Source: Rhizobium sp. CFBP 8762 (GTDB lineage Bacteria > Pseudomonadota > Alphaproteobacteria > Rhizobiales > Rhizobiaceae). From it: a stretch of DNA of 64,000 nucleotides. A program made the translations under genes and the position numbers. The stretch spans positions 922,753 to 986,752 of the forward strand of contig NZ_JACYUD010000001.1 of NCBI RefSeq assembly GCF_014841565.1, read 5' to 3'. The notes under the pieces were generated by a model, which was not told where the DNA came from, did no database searches, and saw nothing but the letters and a program-made list of their open reading frames with translations. Shown piece after piece: positions 17,626-28,374 of this stretch (positions are counted from its first letter, which is position 1; the number at the start of each line of letters is the position of its first letter).

Positions 17626-18510
17626 ATGCAACAGACTGTACCTTTTGCCCGTATGAACGGACTGGGAAACATAATCCTGGTGGTGGATATGCGTGGGCGC
17701 ACAGACCGGGTGACACCGCAGGCGGCCATTGCGCTGAATGCCGATCCGGCAACCGCGTTCGACCAGATCATGGCGATCCATGATCCGAAGGCCGAGGGCA
17801 CGGACGCGTTCATTGATATTCTCAACTCCGATGGCACCAAATCGCAGGCCTGTGGCAACGGCACGCGTTGCGTGGTGCAGGCGCTCTCGGCGGAGAGTGG
17901 CCGCAAGCACTTCGTGTTTCACACCGTGGCGGGCATTCTGAACGCGGATGAGCATGAGGATGGCACGATTTCGGTGGACATGGGCAGGCCGGAATTTGCC
18001 TGGGACAAGATACCGCTGTCGGAAGAATTTGCCGATACGCGCTCCATCGAGCTGCAAATCGGCCCTATCGATGCGCCGGTGCTGCATTCTCCCTCGGTCG
18101 CTTCCATGGGCAATCCGCATGCGATTTTCTGGGTGGATCAGCCCATCGATACCTACGATATCAGGCGCTTCGGTCCGCTTCTGGAAAACCACCCCATGTT
18201 TCCCGAGCGCGCCAATATCACGCTGGCGCGGGTGCTTTCGCCCACCGAGATCGATATGCTCACATGGGAGCGCGGCGCGGGGCTGACGCTTGCCTGCGGT
18301 TCTGCCGCCTGTGCCACCGCAGTCAGTGCGGCCCGCACCGGGCGCACAGGCCGCGATGTCTGGCTGAACCTGCCCGGCGGACGCATTCACATTCTGTGGC
18401 GCGAGGATGATCACGTCATCATGACCGGACCGGCAGAATGGGAGTTTTCCGGCACGGTCGATCCGGCAACCGGCATTTTCGCGCGTGACACCGAGGCGCT
18501 GGCGTTTTGA
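17626..18510 (+). CDS. dapF: Diaminopimelate epimerase
   Basis: Converts LL- to meso-diaminopimelate for lysine and peptidoglycan. The 294-residue product has the two catalytic cysteines in ACGNGTRC and LACGSAACA and the start FARMNGLGN, all diagnostic. Its stop overlaps the TTG start of mtaB, so dapF, mtaB and probably ftsY form one transcript. Confidence 0.97.
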   Translation: MQQTVPFARMNGLGNIILVVDMRGRTDRVTPQAAIALNADPATAFDQIMAIHDPKAEGTDAFIDILNSDGTKSQACGNGTRCVVQALSAESGRKHFVFHTVAGILNADEHEDGTISVDMGRPEFAWDKIPLSEEFADTRSIELQIGPIDAPVLHSPSVASMGNPHAIFWVDQPIDTYDIRRFGPLLENHPMFPERANITLARVLSPTEIDMLTWERGAGLTLACGSAACATAVSAARTGRTGRDVWLNLPGGRIHILWREDDHVIMTGPAEWEFSGTVDPATGIFARDTEALAF

Positions 18511-19781
18511 GCGGTGTCGAAGTCATAACCTTCGGCTGTCGCCTCAATACCTACGAATCCGAGGTTATGCGGGCAGAAGCTGAAAAGGCGGGGCTGAACA
18601 ACGCCATTCTCGTCAACACCTGTGCAGTGACCAGCGAGGCGGTGCGACAGGCGCGCCAGGCCATCCGCCGTGCACGGCGCGACAATCCCCACGCCCGCAT
18701 CATCGTCACCGGCTGCGCAGCGCAGACGGAAAAGCACACCTTTGCCGATATGACCGAGGTTGATGCGGTGCTGGGCAATGAGGAAAAGCTGAAAAGCGCT
18801 TCCTATCGCAAGCTGCCGGATTTCGGCGTTTCGGCGGAAGAAAAGCTGCGCGTCAACGACATTATGAGCGTGAGGCAAACCGCGCCGCAGATGGTGAAGC
18901 TGATTGACGGGCATGTGCGCGCCTTCATTCAGGTGCAAAATGGCTGCGACCATCGCTGTACCTTTTGCATTATTCCCTTTGGTCGCGGCAATTCCCGCTC
19001 CGTGCCCATGGGCGCGGTGGTGGAGCAGGCGCGAAAGCTGACGGAAAGCGGTTACTGCGAAATCGTGCTGACAGGGGTGGATGCCACCAGCTACGGCGCG
19101 GACCTGCCCGGCCAGCCCACGCTTGGCCTGCTGGCAAAGACGCTGTTGAAACAGGTGCCGGACATTGCCCGTCTGCGGCTATCCTCCATCGACAGTATCG
19201 AGGCGGACAGACACCTTTTGAACCTGATTGCCGATGAGCCGCGCTTCATGCCGCACCTGCATTTGTCGCTGCAACATGGCGACGACATGATTCTCAAACG
19301 CATGAAGCGCCGCCATTCGCGCGCCGATGCGCTGGCCTTCTGTCAGGATGTGCGTCGCTTGCGGCCTGATATCAGCTTCGGCGCGGATATGATTGCCGGT
19401 TTCCCGACGGAGACGGAGGAGATGTTCGAGAACGCTGCAACGCTGGCGGAAGCGTGCGGCATCGCGCATTTGCACGTTTTTCCCTACAGTCCCCGGCAGG
19501 GAACGCCCGCCGCCCGTATGCCGCAGCTGGACCGCGCGCTGATCAAGGAGCGGGCCGCCCATTTGCGCGCGCGTGGTGACACGCTGCATCGGGCGCACCT
19601 CACGTCCATGGTGGGAAAGTCCGTGACCCTGCTTGTCGAAAACAACGGACTGGCGCATACGGAAAACTTCACGCTGGTGGATGCAACGGGCTTGCGCCCC
19701 CGCGACCTTGTTTCCGTCGTCATCACCGGCCACAATGGCAGGCACCTGACCTTTCAGCATCAACAGACGGCTGCGGCCTGA
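18507..19781 (+). CDS. mtaB: tRNA (N6-threonylcarbamoyl-A37) methylthiotransferase MtaB
   Basis: Radical SAM enzyme that adds a methylthio group to t6A37 of ANN-decoding tRNAs. The 424-residue protein has the UPF0004 domain with [16 protein letters not shown] and GCAAQ cysteines for the second cluster, then [15 protein letters not shown] with the SAM cluster CxxxCxxC, and a C-terminal TRAM-like part. Start is TTG overlapping the dapF stop by three bases. MtaB rather than MiaB is chosen because of the dapF-mtaB-ftsY neighbourhood and the N-terminal GCRLN variant. Confidence 0.93.
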   Translation: MSGVEVITFGCRLNTYESEVMRAEAEKAGLNNAILVNTCAVTSEAVRQARQAIRRARRDNPHARIIVTGCAAQTEKHTFADMTEVDAVLGNEEKLKSASYRKLPDFGVSAEEKLRVNDIMSVRQTAPQMVKLIDGHVRAFIQVQNGCDHRCTFCIIPFGRGNSRSVPMGAVVEQARKLTESGYCEIVLTGVDATSYGADLPGQPTLGLLAKTLLKQVPDIARLRLSSIDSIEADRHLLNLIADEPRFMPHLHLSLQHGDDMILKRMKRRHSRADALAFCQDVRRLRPDISFGADMIAGFPTETEEMFENAATLAEACGIAHLHVFPYSPRQGTPAARMPQLDRALIKERAAHLRARGDTLHRAHLTSMVGKSVTLLVENNGLAHTENFTLVDATGLRPRDLVSVVITGHNGRHLTFQHQQTAAA

Positions 19782-19797
19782 TAGACCGGATTGACCA

Positions 19798-21171
19798 ATG
19801 GCCCTTGGCTTTATCAAAAAAGTATTCTCCTTCGGCAAGGACGAGGTCATTACCGTCGGAAATGAGGAGGTCATTACCTTCGGAAATGAAGAGGTCATTG
19901 AGGACGTTCAGAGTGTTGAAGGACCGGCGCAGACACAGGAGCCCGTTTCCAGCGAGCCAATGCCTGTGGACCTGCCGCCTGAGCCGGAAGCAGAGCGGGA
20001 AAATGCGGGGATTTCGGGTGAGTTGACACCTGTCAACTTTATCGAGCCGACCGAACTTCTGTTTGATGATGAAGTTGAACCGCTTCCGCTTCCCGATATT
20101 GAGCCTGTGCCCAGCCTGCTAGAGCCGCTCCTACCAGAACCGCTTGTGGCAGAACCGGCCCCAGCCACGCTCCCCACCTTGCCGCAAGGCTTTGTGACCG
20201 CCGCCCCCGTTGTGGGGGAAGAGCCTGCGCCGGATGGCCCGCGCCTTAGTTGGTATCAGCGGCTGCGCCAAGGCCTGTCGCGCACCTCCTCACAGTTGAC
20301 CGGGCAGATTGCCAGCCTGTTTACCAAGCGCAAGCTGGACGACCAGACGCTGGAAGATCTGGAAGATCTGCTGTTGCAGGCCGATCTCGGCGTGGAGACG
20401 GCCCTGCGCATCACCGATACGCTGGCGTCCGAGCGCTACGGCAAGGATGTGACCGGTGAAGAGGTCAACCGCATCATGGCACGCGAGATCGTCAAAGTGC
20501 TGACGCCTGTGGCAAAGCCGCTGGCGCTGGACCTCACGCACAAGCCTCATGTCATTCTGGTTGTCGGCGTCAACGGCACGGGCAAAACCACCACCATCGG
20601 CAAGCTGGCTGCAAAACTGTCCGGCGCAGGGCTGAAAGTGATGCTGGCGGCGGGCGATACGTTTCGCGCGGCCGCGATCGAGCAGCTCAAAATCTGGGCG
20701 GACCGCACCGGCTCCGACATCGTGTCTTCCAAGCTTGGTGCCGATGCGGCGGGGCTGGCCTACGAGGCTTTTGAACAGGCGCGACTGAAGCAGAGCGACG
20801 TGCTGATCATCGACACGGCCGGTCGCCTGCAAAACAAGACCGAATTGATGGCGGAGCTGGAAAAAATCGTGCGTGTGCTGACCAAGCTTGATCCCGATGC
20901 CCCCCACACCGTTCTGCAGACGCTGGACGCCACCACCGGCCAGAACGCCCTGCAACAGGTGGAGATTTTCCGCAATGTGGCGGGTGTCAACGGCCTGATC
21001 ATGACCAAGCTGGACGGCACCGCGCGCGGCGGCATTCTGGTGGCCATTGCCGCCAAGCACAAATTGCCGGTCTATTTCATTGGCGTTGGCGAGGGCATCG
21101 ACGATCTTGAACCTTTTGAGGCGGAAGAATTTGCGCAAGCCATCTCAGGATTGCCGCAAAGCCAGCATTAG
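19798..21171 (+). CDS. ftsY: Signal recognition particle receptor FtsY
   Basis: SRP receptor GTPase. The 457-residue protein has an acidic, Pro/Glu-rich N-terminal A domain of about 130 residues, then N and G domains: [31 protein letters not shown] (P-loop), [20 protein letters not shown] and [10 protein letters not shown]. Near the start three copies of a 24-base unit encode repeating [10 protein letters not shown]-type residues (19843-19905). Start ATG follows mtaB by 16 bases. It pairs functionally with ffh encoded 4 kb upstream. Confidence 0.97.
   Translation: MALGFIKKVFSFGKDEVITVGNEEVITFGNEEVIEDVQSVEGPAQTQEPVSSEPMPVDLPPEPEAERENAGISGELTPVNFIEPTELLFDDEVEPLPLPDIEPVPSLLEPLLPEPLVAEPAPATLPTLPQGFVTAAPVVGEEPAPDGPRLSWYQRLRQGLSRTSSQLTGQIASLFTKRKLDDQTLEDLEDLLLQADLGVETALRITDTLASERYGKDVTGEEVNRIMAREIVKVLTPVAKPLALDLTHKPHVILVVGVNGTGKTTTIGKLAAKLSGAGLKVMLAAGDTFRAAAIEQLKIWADRTGSDIVSSKLGADAAGLAYEAFEQARLKQSDVLIIDTAGRLQNKTELMAELEKIVRVLTKLDPDAPHTVLQTLDATTGQNALQQVEIFRNVAGVNGLIMTKLDGTARGGILVAIAAKHKLPVYFIGVGEGIDDLEPFEAEEFAQAISGLPQSQH
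19843..19905 (+). repeat. 24-base tandem repeat in ftsY
   Basis: Two units (19843-19866 and 19867-19890) differ at two bases, and a third partial unit begins at 19891. The repeat is in frame and encodes eight-residue units [16 protein letters not shown]. Bases 19840-19865 also match bases 53392-53417 inside cysK at 25 of 26 positions. Confidence 0.9.
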
Positions 21172-21214
21172 AGCACACCGCAGTCACATACAGCGACGAA
21201 CCGGAGACTATCAT

Positions 21215-21844
21215 ATGTCCATTTTCGAGGGCCGCCAGCCCCGCAAAGAAATCGGCCCGCTTCTCAAGATGGCCCTGGAACTTGGGCCGCTTCTGGTCTT
21301 CTTCTTCGCCAATTCGCGCGGCGAATGGCTGGCGACGCGCTTTCCCTTTCTGGCAGACCTCGGCAAGCCGATCTTCATCGCCACCGGCCTGTTCATGATT
21401 GCGACCGCAGTAGCGCTTGCCGTGTCATGGGTGCTGACGCACAAGCTGCCGATCATGCCGCTCATTTCAGGCATCGTCGTTTTTGTGTTCGGTGCGCTGA
21501 CGCTCTATCTGCAAAATGATACCTTCATCAAAATGAAGCCGACAATCGTCAACACGCTGTTCGGCGTCATCCTGCTCGGCGGGTTGTATTTCGGTAAATC
21601 GCTGCTGGGCTACGTCTTCAACTCGGCCTTTCAACTCGATGCAGAAGGCTGGCGCAAGCTGACGGTTCGCTGGGGCGTGTTCTTCCTGTTTCTGGCGGTT
21701 CTGAACGAGGTTGTCTGGCGTGCGTTCTCGACGGATTTCTGGGTGGCGTTCAAGGTCTGGGGCACTATGCCCATCACCATCGCCTTCACCCTGTCGCAGA
21801 TGCCGCTCATCCTCAAGCATTCCGTACCAGAAACCAAGCCATGA
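21215..21844 (+). CDS. Inner-membrane septation protein A (YciB family)
   Basis: A 209-residue integral membrane protein of the YciB/IspZ family with five to six predicted segments. Family marks include [18 protein letters not shown] near the start, [14 protein letters not shown], and LNEVVWR. YciB-type proteins are linked to septation and envelope maintenance. The start has GGAG upstream and follows ftsY by 43 bases. Its last four bases overlap the next gene (ATGA), so the pair is translationally coupled. Confidence 0.92.
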   Translation: MSIFEGRQPRKEIGPLLKMALELGPLLVFFFANSRGEWLATRFPFLADLGKPIFIATGLFMIATAVALAVSWVLTHKLPIMPLISGIVVFVFGALTLYLQNDTFIKMKPTIVNTLFGVILLGGLYFGKSLLGYVFNSAFQLDAEGWRKLTVRWGVFFLFLAVLNEVVWRAFSTDFWVAFKVWGTMPITIAFTLSQMPLILKHSVPETKP

Positions 21845-22428
21845 CATCTGCATTTCCTGTCGCGCCGCAGCGCACCATCAACCCTTGGATTGTCGCATGT
21901 CTGGCGATCATTGTCGTGCAAGCTGTGGTTTTATTTGCTATGGGCCGCGTGCCGATCTGCACCTGTGGCACGGTGAAGCTGTGGGAGGGCGTGGTCAATT
22001 CCAGCGGCAACTCCCAGCACCTGAGCGACTGGTACACGCCGTCGCACATCATTCACGGCTTTCTGTTCTACGGGCTGGCGCATCTCGTCTTGCGGCGCAA
22101 GCCGCTGGCCGCACGACTATTTCTGGCGTTGTTCATCGAAATTTCGTGGGAAATTCTGGAAAACACCCCCATGATTATCGAGCACTACCGCGCCAACACC
22201 ATGTCACTGAACTACTACGGTGACAGTATTCTGAACTCGGTGATGGATACGGTATTCATGACGGTCGGTTTCCTGCTGGCGTGGCGTCTGCCGGTGCTGG
22301 TCACAGTAGGCCTCGCACTCGCCATGGAACTGATCGTCGGCATCGTGATCCGCGATAATCTGACGCTGAACGTGCTGATGCTGGTGTCGCCTGTCGAGGC
22401 AATCAAGACCTGGCAGGCTGGGGCGTAA
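21841..22428 (+). CDS. UPF0314 (DUF2585) membrane protein
   Basis: A 195-residue membrane protein of the UPF0314 family, found mainly in rhizobia and relatives. Visible are [16 protein letters not shown] with paired Cys, [16 protein letters not shown], and a hydrophobic [16 protein letters not shown] segment, the family core. Four membrane segments are likely. The function is unknown. It starts within the last codons of the septation protein gene, and its 3' end overlaps the convergent ccmG by about 25 bases. Confidence 0.9.
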   Translation: MTSAFPVAPQRTINPWIVACLAIIVVQAVVLFAMGRVPICTCGTVKLWEGVVNSSGNSQHLSDWYTPSHIIHGFLFYGLAHLVLRRKPLAARLFLALFIEISWEILENTPMIIEHYRANTMSLNYYGDSILNSVMDTVFMTVGFLLAWRLPVLVTVGLALAMELIVGIVIRDNLTLNVLMLVSPVEAIKTWQAGA

Positions 22429-22993
22429 GGGCCTTTTCGATAGCAGGCATAAGTTCCTCGCGCACGGCTTTGTCATCGAACGGCCCGACCTTCTTATAGA
22501 GAATCGTGCCATCGGCGCTGACAAGGTAGGATTCCGGAATGCCATAGACACCCCAGTCGATGGCGGCCTTGCCGTTGGGGTCTACGCCAATGGCTGCAAA
22601 GGGATTGCCGAGTTCGCCCAGAAACCGCAGGGCGTTCTCCGGTTTATCCTTATAGTTCAGCCCGACTACATTGAGGCGGGTGTCTTTCGACAACCGCAGG
22701 ATCAGCGGATGCTCGTGGCGGCAGGGAACGCACCACGAGGCCCAGACATTGACGAGGGTCAGCTTGCCCGCAAAGGCTGCCTTGTCCAGTGTCGGCACAC
22801 CGGACCCTTCAAGCGGCTGCAAAGCGAGCGCGGGTGCGCGCTCCCCGATCAAAGCGGAGGGAATAATGCTGCTGTCCTTATCCGCCAGAAGCTGGCTGCC
22901 GAACACACCCGCCAGGCCTAGAAACAGAATGAGCGGCAAAAGGGCCAAAGCAACGCGAAGGCCCGCACCTTTTTCTGGCGATTCCCCGCTCAT
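22403..22993 (-). CDS. ccmG: Thiol:disulfide interchange protein CcmG/DsbE
   Basis: A membrane-anchored periplasmic thioredoxin that keeps apocytochrome c haem-binding cysteines reduced. The 196-residue protein has an N-terminal anchor ([15 protein letters not shown]), the redox motif WASWCVPC and the cis-Pro segment YGIPESYLV. It starts within the ccmD stop (ATGA overlap) and is the last gene of the ccm operon. Confidence 0.95.
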   Translation of the reverse strand: MSGESPEKGAGLRVALALLPLILFLGLAGVFGSQLLADKDSSIIPSALIGERAPALALQPLEGSGVPTLDKAAFAGKLTLVNVWASWCVPCRHEHPLILRLSKDTRLNVVGLNYKDKPENALRFLGELGNPFAAIGVDPNGKAAIDWGVYGIPESYLVSADGTILYKKVGPFDDKAVREELMPAIEKALTPQPARS

Positions 22994-23154
22994 GTCGGGT
23001 CCTGTTGTCGAGACGCGCGGCGGATGCCCGCAGCCTCCAGCGTCTTCAACTCTTGTCGCCGGTTGATGCCATCAATCACGACCCAGACAATCAACGCTGC
23101 GACGGTCACGGCAGCGCTGAGATAACAGAGCAAAACATAGGTCGTGTGGGTCAT
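22990..23154 (-). CDS. ccmD: Haem exporter protein CcmD
   Basis: A 54-residue single-span membrane protein that helps release haem-loaded CcmE from CcmABC. It begins MTHTTYVLLCYLSAAVT, has one hydrophobic helix (about residues 8-28), and a basic cytoplasmic tail NRRQELKTLEA, the standard CcmD pattern. Its start overlaps the ccmC stop and its stop overlaps the ccmG start by four bases each, which fixes its place in the operon. Confidence 0.92.
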   Translation of the reverse strand: MTHTTYVLLCYLSAAVTVAALIVWVVIDGINRRQELKTLEAAGIRRASRQQDPT

Positions 23155-23987
23155 ACTATGCTCCCCGCGCCCTTAGGGTCTTTTGTTTCGTTTGTCTTTT
23201 CAGGAAAAACGGTTCCCAGTTTTCCCTGATAAACGCTAGCGGCACTGCGGGCTGCCTTGCGCCGCATGGCGCTAACGCGACGCCGCCAGATTTCGTTGCG
23301 CATGGCCATGATGTGCAGCGTGAAAAACAGCAGGCTGAAAGCCGCAGCCATCACCAGAAGGGGCGTTAGAAATTCACCGTCAATCGCTGAGCCGCCCATG
23401 CGTATAACACTGGCTGGCTGGTGCAGCGTGTTCCACCATTCCACGGAAAATTTGATGATAGGAATATTGACGAAGCCAACCAGAATCAGAACCGCCGAAA
23501 CCCGGGCAGCGCGGCTCGGGTCATCCATGGCGCGGCTGAATGCAATCAGGCCGAGATACATCAGGAACAGCACGAAAAAGGAGGTCAGCCTTGCATCCCA
23601 GACCCACCACGTGCCCCACATGGGCTTGCCCCAGAGAGAGCCGGTCACAAGGGCGAGGAAGGTAAAGGCCGCGCCGAGCGGCGCTGCCGCCTTGGCCGAC
23701 ACGTCCGCCAGCGGATGCCGCCAGACCAGCGTTCCAAGCGCGGACGCCGCCATGACACAATAGCACATCATCGCCAGCCAAGCGGCTGGCACATGCACAT
23801 ACATGATGCGCACCGTCTCGCCCTGCTGATAATCGCCCGCGCTGGAGAAGCTGAAATACAGGCCGATGGCGAAGGCAAGGACAGTCAGCCCGGCCATCCA
23901 CGGCAGAACAGCCTTGGCCAAGGCCAGAAACCGTGTCGGGTTTGCCAGATCGCTGACTTTACGAATGCTCAGGCTGTTATCGCTCAT
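23151..23987 (-). CDS. ccmC: Haem exporter protein CcmC
   Basis: An inner-membrane haem-handling protein that delivers haem to CcmE. The 278-residue product has six membrane segments and the Trp-rich haem-binding motif WGTWWVWDARLTS, with conserved histidines in MYVHVPAAW and WWNTLHQPASV. The start MSDNSLSIRK is preferred over an upstream in-frame codon. The C-terminal tail after about residue 235 is basic and longer than in some homologues. Confidence 0.95.
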   Translation of the reverse strand: MSDNSLSIRKVSDLANPTRFLALAKAVLPWMAGLTVLAFAIGLYFSFSSAGDYQQGETVRIMYVHVPAAWLAMMCYCVMAASALGTLVWRHPLADVSAKAAAPLGAAFTFLALVTGSLWGKPMWGTWWVWDARLTSFFVLFLMYLGLIAFSRAMDDPSRAARVSAVLILVGFVNIPIIKFSVEWWNTLHQPASVIRMGGSAIDGEFLTPLLVMAAAFSLLFFTLHIMAMRNEIWRRRVSAMRRKAARSAASVYQGKLGTVFPEKTNETKDPKGAGSIV

Positions 23988-24038
23988 GATATGGTTTCTA
24001 GCGCGGTTGAACCCGCGCTGCAATTGATCCGCGTCAAG

Positions 24039-24698
24039 TCAGTCGGCTCCATGTTTCAGTGCCAAAGCGGCAGAAACAGGACCGATGACGGCAAAAAACA
24101 GGGTGATGGCTGTGAGGATCAAAAAGGGCGGCAGAAACGGTGCCGGGTCCTCCACCGCCGCCGTGACAGCGCTGACCCCGAAAATCAGCACAGGAATTGC
24201 CAGCGGCAACACCAGAATGGAGACCAGCAGCCCGCCCCGTGGCAAAGCCACGGCCACAGCCGCACCTACGGCACCAATGAAGGTGATGGCGGGTGTGCCG
24301 ACCAGAAGGGTCAACAGCGTTGCGCCAATGGCACGGGCCTCCATGTTCATGAACAACCCCAGAAAAGGCGCCGCCAGCACCAGTGGCAGGCCGGTTGCGA
24401 CCCAGTGCGCCAGACATTTCACGAGAACGATCAGTGTCAGCGGCGTCTCCTGCATCAGCATCAGGTCCAGCGCTCCATCATCGCGTTCGGCCTGAAACAG
24501 GCGGTCGAGCCCCAAGAGAGAAGCCAGAAGCGCGCCGATCCACAGGATTGCCGGTCCGATGCGCGATAACAGGTTGAGGTCCGGACCGACGCCGAAGGGA
24601 ATGACGGCCACGACCGTCATGAAAAACAGAACGCCGATGAGTGCGCCGCCACCGCCCCGCACAGCCAGCTTCACGTCCCGCACAAACAGGGCGATCAT
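24039..24698 (-). CDS. ccmB: Haem exporter protein CcmB
   Basis: A 219-residue six-segment membrane subunit of the CcmABCD complex; the segment FQAERDDGALDLMLM is a family hallmark. It overlaps the ccmA stop by four bases. A gap of about 50 bases separates it from ccmC. Confidence 0.94.
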   Translation of the reverse strand: MIALFVRDVKLAVRGGGGALIGVLFFMTVVAVIPFGVGPDLNLLSRIGPAILWIGALLASLLGLDRLFQAERDDGALDLMLMQETPLTLIVLVKCLAHWVATGLPLVLAAPFLGLFMNMEARAIGATLLTLLVGTPAITFIGAVGAAVAVALPRGGLLVSILVLPLAIPVLIFGVSAVTAAVEDPAPFLPPFLILTAITLFFAVIGPVSAALALKHGAD

Positions 24699-25333
24699 GC
24701 TGCATCCTCTACGCCCGAAAAGCCGGTCATGACGAGTTGGGTCGCGTTGGCAATCCCCAGCGCTTGATGGGTGGCCGCAATCAGAATGCCGCCCTCCTGT
24801 GTGTGGTCGTTCATCAAATCGGCAAACATGGTTTCAGCGCTGGTATCCAAAGCGGCTGTCGGCTCATCCAGCAGCCAGACGGGCCGGTGGACCAGAAGCA
24901 GCTTGGCCATGGCGGCACGGCGCTGTTGGCCCTGACTAAGGGTGCCGAATGGCAGATGCAGAATATCGCTGAGACCCACACGCTCCGACGCTTGCGCCGC
25001 GCTCGATCGCAGGTCGGCCGAATCAGCCGCCATGAAGCGCTGCCAGAAGATGAGATTTTCAAGCAAGGTCAGTTCCCGCTTCATCGCATTGCGATGGCCG
25101 AGATAATGACAGGCACTGGCAAAGCTGCGCGGTTCATCACGCGTTTCCGTGAGCCAAACCTGCCCGCTTTCCAGCGGCAGCAGACCTGCCAGCGCGCGCA
25201 GGAGCGTAGATTTTCCCGCACCGTTGCGACCTGTCACCACCAGCGCCTCGCCGCTTTCAAGCGTGAAAGAAATATCGTTAAAAATCAGATCCTCGCCGCG
25301 CCGGGCGCTTAACCGTTCCGCTTGCAGCCGCAT
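24695..25333 (-). CDS. ccmA: Cytochrome c biogenesis ATP-binding protein CcmA
   Basis: The ABC ATPase that powers release of haem-CcmE. The 212-residue protein has Walker A GRNGAGKSTLLRAL, signature FGTLSQGQQRRAAMA (a variant of LSGGQ), Walker B PVWLLDEPTAALD, and the H-loop His near ATHQ. It is the first gene of ccmABCDG and is divergent from acnA. The ccmE, ccmF and ccmH genes are not in the window. Confidence 0.95.
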   Translation of the reverse strand: MRLQAERLSARRGEDLIFNDISFTLESGEALVVTGRNGAGKSTLLRALAGLLPLESGQVWLTETRDEPRSFASACHYLGHRNAMKRELTLLENLIFWQRFMAADSADLRSSAAQASERVGLSDILHLPFGTLSQGQQRRAAMAKLLLVHRPVWLLDEPTAALDTSAETMFADLMNDHTQEGGILIAATHQALGIANATQLVMTGFSGVEDAA

Positions 25334-25597
25334 CTGTTCGCGTTTTCCTCATGTCATCATCGCAAAGGCTAAAAATTCTTGATTTTCAGTCAGATTGGTC
25401 TGGCACGTTTGAAAGAAATTATCTATATGCACATCAACACGCCAGCGGTCGGCGTGAAGATCATCCAAGCGCCGAACTCGGAAAAACTTTCCGCGTGCGG
25501 ACAGCGGAAATGGCCGTACCCGCATCCCATTCGCGCTCAACGCGCTACGGGCGTTCGCACGTCAAATTTTGGCGATCAGACGGAACGGGGTAATCCA

Positions 25598-28288
25598 GTG
25601 TCCAAGTCGATTGACAGTTTCAATTGTCGTTCAACCCTTGAAGTGAACGGTAAGGAATACGTTTACTACAGCCTGATCAAGGCTGAGCAGAACGGCCTTG
25701 CCGGTGTTTCCAACCTGCCCTATTCCATGAAGGTGCTGTTGGAAAACCTGCTGCGCAACGAAGATGACCGCTCTGTCAAGAAGCAGGACATTCTGGCCAT
25801 TGCAGCCTGGTTGACCAACAAGGGTAAAGCCGAGGCTGAAATTGCCTATCGCCCCGCCCGGGTGCTGATGCAGGACTTTACCGGCGTTCCCGCCGTGGTC
25901 GATCTGGCCGCCATGCGCGATGCCATGGTGGCGCTGGGTGGCGACCCGGAGAAGATCAATCCGCTCGTTCCCGTCGATCTGGTGATAGACCACTCCGTGA
26001 TCGTTGACGAATTCGGCACGCCAAGCGCTTTCGCCCGCAATGTGGAGCTGGAATATGAGCGCAATGGCGAGCGCTACCGCTTCCTGAAATGGGGCCAGCA
26101 GGCGTTCAAAAACTTTCGCGTTGTGCCGCCCGGCACCGGAATCTGTCATCAGGTCAATCTGGAATATCTGGGCCAGACCGTATGGACCAAGGATGAAGAC
26201 GGCGAAACCATCGCCTACCCCGATACCTGCGTGGGCACCGACAGCCACACCACCATGATCAACGGCCTTGGCGTTCTGGGCTGGGGCGTGGGCGGCATTG
26301 AGGCGGAAGCTGCCATGCTGGGCCAGCCGGTTTCCATGCTGCTGCCGGAAGTCATTGGCTTCAAGCTGACGGGCCGCCTGAAGGAAGGCGTGACCGCAAC
26401 CGACCTCGTGCTGATGGTCGTGCAGATGCTGCGCAAGAAAGGCGTCGTGTCGAAGTTTGTCGAGTTTTACGGCCCCGGTCTGGACAATATGACGCTGGCC
26501 GACCGCGCCACCATCGGCAATATGGGCCCGGAATATGGCGCGACCTGCGGCTTTTTCCCGGTCGATGGCGAAACCATTAACTACCTCACCATGTCCGGCC
26601 GCGAAGAGGACCGCATTGCACTGGTGGAAGCCTATTCCAAGGCCCAGGGCATGTGGCGCGAAGGAGACGGCGAAAACCTGATCTTTACCGACACACTGGA
26701 ACTGGACCTCGGCGAAGTTGTGCCCGCCATGGCTGGCCCGAAGCGCCCGGAAGGCCGCATTCCGCTGGAACTCATCTCGTCGGGCTTTACGTCATCGCTG
26801 GAAGGCGACTATCGCAAGCCCGGCCAGTTGCATGACCGGTATGCCGTCGAAGGCACGGATTTCGATCTCGGCCATGGCGATGTGGCGATTGCCGCCATCA
26901 CGTCGTGCACCAACACGTCCAACCCATCCGTGCTGATTGCTGCCGGTCTTCTGGCCCGCAATGCGGTCGCAAAGGGCCTGACCAGCAAACCATGGGTGAA
27001 GACGTCGCTGGCACCGGGAAGCCAGGTGGTTGGTGAATATCTGGAAAAGGCCGGTTTGCAGGTCTATCTGGACAAGATCGGCTTCAACCTCGTCGGTTTC
27101 GGCTGCACCACCTGCATCGGCAACTCCGGTCCGCTGCCAGCGCCCATCTCCAAGACCATCAACGAGAAGGGCCTGATCGTATCGGGCGTTCTGTCCGGCA
27201 ACCGCAACTTTGAAGGCCGTATTTCACCGGACGTTCAGGCGAACTATCTGGCCTCTCCGCCGCTGGTCGTGGCCTACGCGCTGGCCGGTACGGTGCAGAA
27301 GGACCTGACGGTTGACCCGATCGGCAACGATCAGGATGGCAACCCGGTTTACCTGCGGGACATCTGGCCGACCTCGCACGAGATTCAGGAGTTCATTCTG
27401 AAATTCGTGACGCGTGAGCTGTATTCGGCCAAATACGCCGATGTGTTCAAGGGTGATGAAAACTGGCAGGCCGTGCAGGTGCCAGCGGGCCAGACTTACG
27501 CATGGGACGACAACTCGACCTATGTGCAGAACCCGCCCTACTTCGTGGGCATGGGCAAATCCGGTGCGGGCATTTCCAACATTCGGGGTGCGCGGGTGCT
27601 GGGCCTGTTTGGTGACAAGATCACCACCGACCATATTTCGCCTGCGGGCTCCATCAAGGCGGCATCGCCTGCCGGTAGCTATTTGATGGACCACGGCGTT
27701 GGCGTGGCCGACTTCAACCAGTACGGCACACGGCGCGGCAACCATGAAGTGATGATGCGCGGCACGTTCGCCAACATCCGTATTCGCAACCACATGCTCG
27801 GACCGAACGGCAAGGAAGGTGGCTACACCATCCACTATCCATCCAAGGAAGAGATGTCGATCTACGATGCGGCCATGCAGTACAAGGCCGAGGGCGTTCC
27901 GCTCGTCATCTTCGCCGGTGTGGAATACGGCAACGGCTCATCGCGTGACTGGGCAGCCAAGGGCACCAATCTCCTCGGTGTAAAAGCCGTTATCGCACAG
28001 TCGTTCGAGCGTATCCACCGCTCCAACCTCGTGGGCATGGGCGTTATTCCGTTCGTGTTCGAAGATGGCACCACATGGCACACGCTGGATCTCAAGGGTG
28101 ACGAAGTCGTCACCATCGAGGATCTGGAAAACGTGCAGCCGCGTGAAAAGCGCACCGCTGTCATCACCTATGCCGATGGCACGGTGAAAAACGTGCCGCT
28201 GATCTGCCGGATCGATACGCTGGACGAAGTGACCTACGTCAACAATGGCGGTATTTTGCAGACGGTTCTGCGCGATCTCGCTGCGTAA
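25598..28288 (+). CDS. acnA: Aconitate hydratase A
   Basis: TCA-cycle aconitase interconverting citrate and isocitrate. The 896-residue product is of the AcnA/IRP1 class. Cluster cysteines are in [10 protein letters not shown] and [12 protein letters not shown]; the C-terminal swivel domain has [13 protein letters not shown]. The GTG start gives the family N-terminus [14 protein letters not shown]; 73 upstream in-frame codons look like translated leader and are rejected. Divergent from ccmA with a 264-base gap; a strong terminator follows. Confidence 0.97.
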   Translation: MSKSIDSFNCRSTLEVNGKEYVYYSLIKAEQNGLAGVSNLPYSMKVLLENLLRNEDDRSVKKQDILAIAAWLTNKGKAEAEIAYRPARVLMQDFTGVPAVVDLAAMRDAMVALGGDPEKINPLVPVDLVIDHSVIVDEFGTPSAFARNVELEYERNGERYRFLKWGQQAFKNFRVVPPGTGICHQVNLEYLGQTVWTKDEDGETIAYPDTCVGTDSHTTMINGLGVLGWGVGGIEAEAAMLGQPVSMLLPEVIGFKLTGRLKEGVTATDLVLMVVQMLRKKGVVSKFVEFYGPGLDNMTLADRATIGNMGPEYGATCGFFPVDGETINYLTMSGREEDRIALVEAYSKAQGMWREGDGENLIFTDTLELDLGEVVPAMAGPKRPEGRIPLELISSGFTSSLEGDYRKPGQLHDRYAVEGTDFDLGHGDVAIAAITSCTNTSNPSVLIAAGLLARNAVAKGLTSKPWVKTSLAPGSQVVGEYLEKAGLQVYLDKIGFNLVGFGCTTCIGNSGPLPAPISKTINEKGLIVSGVLSGNRNFEGRISPDVQANYLASPPLVVAYALAGTVQKDLTVDPIGNDQDGNPVYLRDIWPTSHEIQEFILKFVTRELYSAKYADVFKGDENWQAVQVPAGQTYAWDDNSTYVQNPPYFVGMGKSGAGISNIRGARVLGLFGDKITTDHISPAGSIKAASPAGSYLMDHGVGVADFNQYGTRRGNHEVMMRGTFANIRIRNHMLGPNGKEGGYTIHYPSKEEMSIYDAAMQYKAEGVPLVIFAGVEYGNGSSRDWAAKGTNLLGVKAVIAQSFERIHRSNLVGMGVIPFVFEDGTTWHTLDLKGDEVVTIEDLENVQPREKRTAVITYADGTVKNVPLICRIDTLDEVTYVNNGGILQTVLRDLAA

Positions 28289-28303
28289 TTTCTTTCCAAT
28301 ATC

Positions 28304-28337
28304 AAAACGCCGGGGGCAATCTGCTCCCGGCGTTTTT
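28304..28337 (+). terminator. Intrinsic terminator of acnA
   Basis: A stem of about 11 base pairs (AACGCCGGG...CCCGGCGTT, with further pairs at the loop end) is followed by TTTTT and preceded by AAAA. It lies 15 bases after the acnA stop. Confidence 0.9.
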
Positions 28338-28374
28338 GCGTGCTCACTGCAAATTGACTTTCCGTTGAAGCAAG

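Noticed and set aside
23421-24569. A 382-codon plus-strand open frame
   Set aside because: Antisense to ccmC and ccmB. The composition (Arg/Gln/His-rich) is that of a shadow frame.
25379-25597. N-terminal extension of acnA by 73 codons
   Set aside because: The family N-terminus begins at the GTG at 25598; the upstream codons have no similarity to aconitases and probably hold the acnA and ccmA promoters.
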